This document shows, piece after piece, positions 58,114 to 64,000 of a DNA stretch of 64,000 bases. Under the pieces are notes generated by a model. It worked only from the letters and a program-made list of their open reading frames with translations. It was not told where the DNA came from and did no database searches. The position numbers and the translations under genes were made by a program. Origin of the DNA: Halichondria panicea. Lineage: Eukaryota; Porifera; Demospongiae; Suberitida; Halichondriidae. Each line of letters begins with the position of its first letter. Position 1 is the stretch's first letter. Location: positions 4,462,830-4,526,829 of the forward strand of contig NC_087389.1 in NCBI RefSeq assembly GCF_963675165.1, in the 5' to 3' direction.

Positions 58114-58404
58114 TAGCTGGGCGTGGCTCGACCGTCTCCTGACGGGAGGTCGGGTTGCAAGCCTATCTGGGATTTGTTCTAGCACCACTATAGTGGCGCC
58201 CTATCAGATTGCAGCATTTTTCACGTGCTTGGCTACACTTCCGTTTGCATCTAGTTGCGAAACGGCATGCAGTATGCTGTGGTTTATCCACGTCATCATG
58301 TCGGTTAACACCCATGGCAGTGTTACATAATGCTGCAGAACAAATCCCAGATAGGCTTGCAACCCGACCTCCCGTCAGGGAGACGGTCGGGCCACGCCCA
58401 ACTA
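58114..58404. mobile_element. 291-bp foldback member of the TAG...CTA family
   Basis: Left arm TAGCTGGGCGTGGCTCGACC and right arm in reverse complement TAGTTGGGCGTGGCCCGACC, each about 68 bp including the same CCTGACGGGAGGTCGGG hairpin and ATCTGGGATTTGTTCT. Flanked by perfect CGTCTCTAC at 58105-58113 and 58405-58413. No coding sequence. Only about 285 bp from the 2.2-kb element. Confidence 0.92.
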
Positions 58405-58603
58405 CGTCTCTACTTCGTACTATCTATGGTTGTATACAATAATAGCACGAGATGATTGAAGTGCCTACTGCAATGGAGTCTTGTAAGCAATGGTGACAAT
58501 TCCAAGCGGCTTCTGATTGAGTGTGGCTGTTTGGTTTGTGCTTTACACTGTGTTGGTATGAGTGCATGTTTCATACCATTCAATGGCTTCCTCTCTCCTA
58601 CAG

Positions 58604-58934
58604 TTGATGATGAGACAAGAAGAGGCACTGAGAATGGAGGTACAGGTATGATGTGTGTTTCCCTGTAATGTATTGAAGGTGTGCAATGTACCCCCTCCCA
58701 CACACACGCACACCTTTAGGCCTACTATGCTGCTAAGAGAGGGGCCTCGCGTAAACTGGCCACTCAGACGCTAACTAACCTCAGCAGTATGGAAAAGGGT
58801 CTGTTATCAGAGACTAAAACTTACATACAGCCCACCTCCATGCAGTCTGGTGAGCAGCCTATAAGCAGTGAGGGACAGTCTGAAGACATGGGTCCATGGA
58901 CAGGGGCTACTGAGGAACCTTCATCAAGAACAAG
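58604..58934 (+). CDS. Two exons of an unidentified spliced gene
   Basis: Exon 58604-58645 (LMMRQEEALRMEVQ) joins exon 58720-58934 (AYYAAKRGASRKLATQTLTN...) in frame, with clean acceptors (TCCTACAG, CACCTTTAG) and donors (CAG|GTATGA, AAG|GTACGT). The joined peptide is charged and helical at first, then polar with Met, Ser and Thr (STMEKGLLSE-like), ending EEPSSRTR in phase 2. I do not recognise the family. An earlier open stretch at about 57930-58050 with CEGC and CGGTRLC may be an upstream exon, and the stretch 60090-60270 a later one, but the phases do not connect directly. The 291-bp foldback would then lie in an intron. Confidence 0.45.
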
Positions 58935-60089
58935 GTACGTGTGTATAATGTGTAGTTATGCAGTGCAATGAGTCGACTGTGTACTATTGAAAGTATAGTG
59001 CAAAGAATGAAAACATAGCATGCTTCAATGTATTTAGGTGTGTACAGGGAAACGTATGGGTCATTCCATATCAATTCAATGAAATTTAAAACGTGACGTC
59101 TTCAGAATTCCACGAAACTTGGTACATGTGTGAGGAATGGTATGGTAACATATCAGAAAAAATTTTGGGTTTGTAAACAATATGGCTTCTGAGATTGAGT
59201 TAATTAAAAAATGCAGAAATTCTCCACTTTTAGAAAATGGCTGCTGTTAGTTAAACTGTAACTTTCTAACCATTAACATTCAAGACTAAGAATGTATATC
59301 ATGTTGTTGCCTAAGAAATTCCGCATCATTTGGTATGTTGTACGGCTTCACTTAATAAATTTTAGGTATTACATCTAATTAGTATCCTTCGAACTCTGAC
59401 TTCTCGAAAAGCGCTGTTTTTTTCCCTGTAATTTTTTGTGTATCATGTTCCTCATACCATTCTCTTGAAGTGTGACAAGTTTGGTTTTGGGATTCCAATG
59501 GGATCATGAGATATGTTGTGGGATGTAGTGTGATTTGGGCAATATTTGTGGTTTCAGAGAATAAACAGTCCTTCTTTGTTGTGTAATGTACCTAAAACAT
59601 GTGTGCTAACTTTCCTGAACTTATGTTATCACAAGGAAAAATTCGAACTTTCGGCCGAGTGACATTTTCAGCCGAGGAACTGTAAAACGACTGATAGCTA
59701 AAATAAGTTTACAGCGACCATACGAGAAGCAAAATAATACTGACACCACGCCAGCTATATTGATTGAGCGGCGACAAGCATACCAGCCATTTGAGTACTG
59801 CACTACAGAGGACTATGAGAGAGAGCAGCATCATCTTGAACAATAATTTCTTGTTTTCTCAAACGATTCTAGACACATGCAAACTACACACATCATAAAT
59901 TATTTGAACCATCTCTAGCTACTGATACAGTATAGTACTGCAGGCAGAAGATGGACACTGAGTAATCTCAGTAGAAACTGAAATGCCACCAGAGAATATT
60001 AACAATATTAGCATAGCAACATAACACTGTCCTAGTAACACAATATAAACAGAACTCTAGACACAGCTCCATCTCTTCTCTCTTCTAGA
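58935..60089. other. Non-coding or intronic region
   Basis: Long AT-rich stretch, including GGGTCATTCCATATCAATTC at about 59058, that reads like an old repeat. No exon could be supported. Confidence 0.4.
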
Positions 60090-60272
60090 CGCCAGTATCT
60101 GCAGCGTATAAGATTGGCATGACCGACGAACGGCTTGACACAAAATTGTTGGAGTTTCAACTGAAATCTGCAAAACAGCCCCACCCCACTTCTGGTGCTG
60201 CAAAACAGCCCCGCCCCACTTACTGCTGCAAAGAAACAGCCCCACCCCACTACTCAGTGAATACATAGCTGC
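60090..60272 (+). other. Possible exon with short Pro-rich repeats
   Basis: After a pyrimidine-rich acceptor (CTCTTCTAG at 60081-60089) the sequence is open as TPVSAAYKIGMTDERLD, then repeated AKQPHPT, AKQPRPT and related units, ending in TAG. The repeats reflect a DNA repeat (CAAAACAGCCCCACCCCACT). It may be the 3' end of the gene at 58604-58934 or chance. Confidence 0.3.
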
Positions 60273-60594
60273 TGGTCTACGCTCGGCCTCATAACCAAGC
60301 CAAGAAAGCTCGCTTCTACACTGCTGCAAAACAGCTCATGCCCCCAGCAAAAAGAGCCACTTCTAGTGCTACGGTGAAGCAGAATTGACATGCATCACGA
60401 TGTCGAGGACTAGGTCGATCTAGGAACACAGAATCTTCCACAAAATGAATCTTGGACAATTTTAAAACCTGCATGGTTGCAAGAAGAAACTCCAGCAGTG
60501 CTGAACATTCATTCCTGCATGACTGGACATACTTTGATACTTGTTATTTCTCATGCGTATTAATTTAATTTTAATTTAATTGTCTGTCTAATTG

Positions 60595-60690
60595 CCAGAG
60601 GGGCGTTTTGAGGTCAGTGCAATATGACTTTGCGGTCAGTGCAATATGACTTTCAGCAGTGCAATATGCTTCATATTGCACTTGGCAACA
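60595..60690. repeat. Short direct repeats of CAGTGCAATATGAC
   Basis: Three copies of (T)CAGTGCAATATG within 60 bp, the last forming an inverted pair (GTGCAATATG and CATATTGCAC). Lies immediately before the duplicated NLR segment. Confidence 0.8.
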
Positions 60691-60871
60691 ACGTAGCAAC
60701 GGGATATAAAGCTATTATAATTTTAGTGACTACATTTGTATAATATAATTGTAAATTAATATATCATTATAACTGCATGTCAGTCTGGTTTCATGAATTT
60801 GAGCCATGCAGCTTTGAAATAAAGAAGCCAGCCGAGATAATTGTATTAATATTGGTTGTTGCTTCACAGAC

Positions 60872-61320
60872 TAGGGGGCAATCATCTCGGAGACGAGGGT
60901 GCTGAACTAGTGGGAGAGGCTTTGAAAAGAAACAGCTCCAAATCAGTCAACCAAGTTTTGTAAGTATAAAACCATCCATTTTGTATGATTTTATGTTACA
61001 GTGTTGCATGCATAATTATGTTGGCTATAATTTACTGAGCAAAATCCACCGTAATACCTATTATACTATAATTATATCTACTATACTTCTTTGTGTTCAA
61101 TTTTATAAATTGTAAAATTTGCCGAGATAAGTGAAAACAATGTATTTCATGCAGAATGGAGGCTACAAAGGTGACTGACAAAGGAAAGAAGAAGCTCCAG
61201 GAGATCTGTGACTTCATCAACTCTGGGAGAGATACAGAGAACAAGTTAGATCTCAACTACAAGCATCACTCCGAAGTGGTGCAGAAGAGAAACTCCACCA
61301 ACTATCTATACTTTCTGTAA
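60872..61320 (+). pseudogene. Orphan 3' exons of an NLR
   Basis: Exon 60872-60961 (LGGNHLGDEGAELV-like LRR, beginning CTAGGGGGC) and tail exon 61155-61320 (VTDKGKKKLQEICDFINSG...YFL) are intact and nearly identical to 27697-27786 and 27995-28160. There is no upstream death-fold or NACHT, so no NLR protein is made from this piece alone. Confidence 0.85.
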
Positions 61321-61755
61321 AAGCAATAATTATACATATTTGCCTGTGGTTTTATGTACAATCATAATTATGTGTATAACTATATACTTTCTCTTGTGAG
61401 AGACTCCATTGTGTACATGTATAATGTTGGTAGACTAGCCATTGCATGTGTTTTGTAGCTATAATTATACAATTCAGTTTTCAGTTCATGAAATGAATTA
61501 ATGAAAATCAATCTATAAATTACGTACTACTACTGATGTTCCAACTATTCACTAATAGCGGAGACACGGTTCGAGTGCGAATAGACTATACATGTATATA
61601 TACCCAAAGTCTCACAAATCTTTAGAACTCTAAATACGTACATGTTTATTTTTTCTAACTGTCCTTCCACATTATAATTTTGACTATATTCACTAATAAT
61701 CATACGTTTTGGCTTTTAAGGTTAACTAATACGACGTCACTGTTCCCTTGGTCTC

Positions 61756-62105
61756 CTAAACTCGGTTGTACTTGCCTTGAGCTATCATCACTTGAGCAAC
61801 TATGAACCTGGATGATGGGGCAGCGACTTTGTTTCCTGTCGCCATGAGTGGATAATTATCAGGATCCCCGGTTTCTGTGGTAACCAGATACTTTCCGTTG
61901 CTAGCTTTCAGATTAATCACTGCTGGACCATTGGTTAGCACAGTAAATTTACTCGTTGATTCAATCGTATCGTCTGAAACCACAATTTTGTCAGTGCTGC
62001 TCTCGTGATTAACGTACACTCCGCTGTCTGCTTTGAAGGAGTATAACTACCGTCAGAGTTTGAAACAACTGTCAACTCGCAAAATTCGTCAGCCACCATC
62101 TTGGG
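61756..62105 (-). pseudogene. Fascin-like beta-trefoil fragment, frameshifted (copy 2)
   Basis: Sister of 28445-28800 (VINLKASNGKYLVTTETGD...). Its frame break is elsewhere: two extra bases in GGTAGTTATACTCC (about 62041-62053), against GATAGCTACTCC in copy 1. Same tentative family call. Confidence 0.5.
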
Positions 62106-62324
62106 CTCGCCCACGTGCACTAAATTTGCACTGCTGTTTATCAATTAAGTGGGTGGATCAAGGCGTAGTTTATCCATTCGATTATCTGAGTGTCTGGATA
62201 ACCGAGGTTCTACTGCAGTATAGTTGATCGCCTAAACTCTAATGTATTGATACGTAAAGTACAACAATTATGATCCAGTATTCATGCAGAACTGTTGCAT
62301 GCATAATGTCAATATACTTACCAC

Positions 62325-62415
62325 AACTTCACAAGTGAGCTTGTCGGCTTGGCAATCAGTGCATCTAAAATTTTGTGGAATCCTTGGTTTCCTATTGGAA
62401 TCTTGGACAAGCTGC
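62325..62415 (-). pseudogene. Orphan NLR LRR exon relic
   Basis: Minus-strand match to the NLR-2 LRR exon 31687-31776 and its flanks (CTTCACAAGTGAGCTTGTCGG, GATTCTTGGACAAGC-type words). The donor context reads CTTACCACAAC instead of CTTACCCCAAC. Not part of a gene here. Confidence 0.7.
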
Positions 62416-62872
62416 GTACATATGGGGCGCCAAATGTGCTAAAATTACATTTTTGATGCTCACATCACTTTTTCAAAAATGTTTCTCTCTCCTTCTATAT
62501 ACAGTGTCCCCCTCTTCCTAAATCAGACATCCTATTTACTAAATCGTTGGAACCTCCATTTACTAAATCAGACTAATTTACAAACCCCCCATTTCTGTGA
62601 CCCCCGGTCTCTGGATCCATCTGAAGCCAAATAGCGAAAATTTGCACTCGCGAAAATTTCCCGCTATACGGTAGTTCATAGATTTAAGCTTAAATAGCTC
62701 ACGGTTTAGAGACTGAATGAATCGTTTTACTTGCCTACTAGCTAGCCTGCTAGCTAGCTAACTAAAGCTAGGTGACGAGACTAAACGAAATTTTACTCAC
62801 CATTTCTCGAGTTGAACGAATTAAAAAAAATACCTCTGTTGATTTGAGCCAGTATGGCAGTTGTTTTAGTTA

Positions 62873-63154
62873 CCGTATGGCGGGTAATTTCCGGGGGACA
62901 AAATATTCACGGTTCAGCAATATTGAGACATTTTGTGGGTAATATTTTCGTGGTTAGAGCTTGCACTGCAAGGTAAAAAATTCGTTCAACTCGAGAAACG
63001 GTGGTTTTCGTAAATAAAATTTTGTTTAGTCTCGTTGCCTGCACTGCATTCCTACGTTCCGGTAAGCCACGCCTACGTTAACATTTCGTAGAGGTCAGCT
63101 TGCCCACGGAAAAATAACGAATATTTTACCCCACGAAAATTACCGGCTATACGG
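62873..63154. mobile_element. 282-bp MITE
   Basis: Inverted ends CCGTATGGCGGGTAATTTCC and GAAAATTACCGGCTATACGG, flanked by TA. A one-sided relative is at about 22962-23030. Confidence 0.85.
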
Positions 63155-64000
63155 TAATTAACACAGACAACGCCCATTATACTGTGTGCAATGACAAGCA
63201 ACTTACACAGTACTCTTATAATTATGTATTGTAATGTTGTTGATTTTGCACCCATAATTTTGTTGTACGAGACGTGAGAGAATGCAGAGGAAAAGAACGA
63301 CTGTAATCAGTGGACTGGACTACTGGACTGGACTTTGACCTGACTATTGCAACACCAATTACATTCCTTTTCCTCATAACAAGACCACAATAACAAATTA
63401 ATGATTGTAAAAACTTAACACATGTACATATAGCTACATTACAAAACACCTACTGTGGCAAGAACAAAAATTAATGCTTGTCTTTAGGTTTGCATGATGG
63501 AATTAGCTTTCTGTATAGGAGGACAGGTAACTGGCCTAGCTGGTTAATAGGGACCATGATGCATTCTTGCTTAATTGAACTACAATTGGAGCATCTATAT
63601 AGAACTGTTGTTTTTAGGCTCAAACGTAGGTTAAATTGAAAATGGTACATTGATTGTCTGTACATTGTTGTCCGTGGAGAGTGAATATTTGCCATCTTTC
63701 ATAGTGTACGAAAATCGAGTCTATGTGCATGCTCTGTGTGCATACTCCTGTCGTACTTTTCATGAAGCCGTTGCACATACACACTTATCTTTTCTAGTAA
63801 ACTATAAACCACAAACAAGACGGATGAGCATACCCCCCCCTGCTATTTGTATCAGATCCGGTCGTAGTAGATACAAAGGATGTTATCCTGTACAAGGAAA
63901 ATCACTTGAAAAAGGTGCTGTTTCAGGAGGGATTTGAAAAAAGGGCATGAATGTTTAGAGACACACTTGGGAACTGTTTACTCACTGTAGATCTACCTGT
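63155..64000. other. Right edge, no supported gene
   Basis: Open stretches exist (for example 63650-63937 plus), but I see no family, splice pattern or composition that supports them. May be part of a gene continuing right of the window. Confidence 0.4.

Larger units (their letters stand above)
60711..62110. repeat. Segmental duplicate of 27547-28800
   Basis: Starts GCTATTATAATTTTAGTGAC in both copies. It carries the last two exons of NLR-1, the 3' flank and the fascin-like fragment in the same order and orientation, with small indels throughout. A 2nd-copy-only stretch of about 130 bp lies near 61553-61690. Confidence 0.9.

Noticed and set aside
58114-58404. Inverted repeat as a microRNA or other ncRNA precursor
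   Set aside because: Flanking 9-bp duplicates and shared ends with the 2.2-kb element explain it as a transposon.
60595-60690. Possible CRISPR-like array of CAGTGCAATATG repeats
   Set aside because: Three short repeats with unequal spacers in animal DNA; a local tandem repeat.
63650-63937. Open frame MIVCTLLSVESEYLPSFIVYENR...
   Set aside because: No family, no splice context and ordinary composition; kept out for lack of support.

Overview
This window looks like animal nuclear DNA, most probably from a demosponge such as Amphimedon or a relative. The evidence for an animal is spliced genes with GT-AG introns, two conserved metazoan housekeeping genes (BORCS6-like and IFT122), animal-type nuclear tRNA-Asp and tRNA-Gly genes, and a cluster of NLR-type immune receptors (death-fold + NACHT + leucine-rich repeats). 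The sponge assignment is inferred from compact introns and the style of the NLRs; it was not checked against a database.

Layout. 1-2.9 kb: minus-strand BORCS6-like gene (lysosome positioning), running off the left edge. 3.1-17.1 kb: a complete IFT122 gene (intraflagellar transport complex A) in 38 reconstructed exons that sum to exactly 1,200 codons. It is head-to-head with BORCS6 across about 230 bp. One IFT122 intron houses a tandem array of 11 tRNA-Asp copies (9 full length, 2 truncated), and two others house antisense tRNA-Gly genes. 17.2-18.2 kb: a dead NLR 3' tail. 19.1-28.2 kb: intact NLR-1 on the plus strand. 28.4-30.5 kb: a broken fascin-like fragment and a 5'-truncated retroelement with a poly(A) tail. 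31.0-47.8 kb: three intact minus-strand NLRs (NLR-2, -3, -4) packed head to tail. 48.7-55.6 kb: NLR-5, a longer paralogue with an extra N-terminal region and many inactivating lesions. 55.6-58.4 kb: transposons. 58.4-60.4 kb: exons of an unidentified gene. 60.7-62.4 kb: a mosaic of duplicated NLR and fascin-like fragments. 62.9-63.2 kb: a MITE; then nothing recognised.

The most interesting signal is a family of transposon-like insertions that nearly all begin TAG, end CTA and are flanked by 9-bp target duplications. It ranges from tiny palindromes (32, 43, 46, 57 and 59 bp) through a 291-bp foldback to a 2,168-bp element. The large element carries a decayed RecQ-type helicase and one exon of a cysteine-rich protein. 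One insertion is proven by an empty site in a paralogous NLR, and one palindrome is nested inside the helicase. The large element landed about 60 bp upstream of the NLR-5 start codon.

The four intact NLRs each have a kappa-B-like GGG(A/G)NTTTCC sequence 70-135 bp upstream of the start codon, some beside a TATA-like box, which suggests NF-kB control of the cluster. NLR-5 lacks this at the equivalent position because the 2.2-kb element sits there. Each LRR is one phase-2 exon of 84-90 nt, so repeats can be gained or lost without breaking frame.
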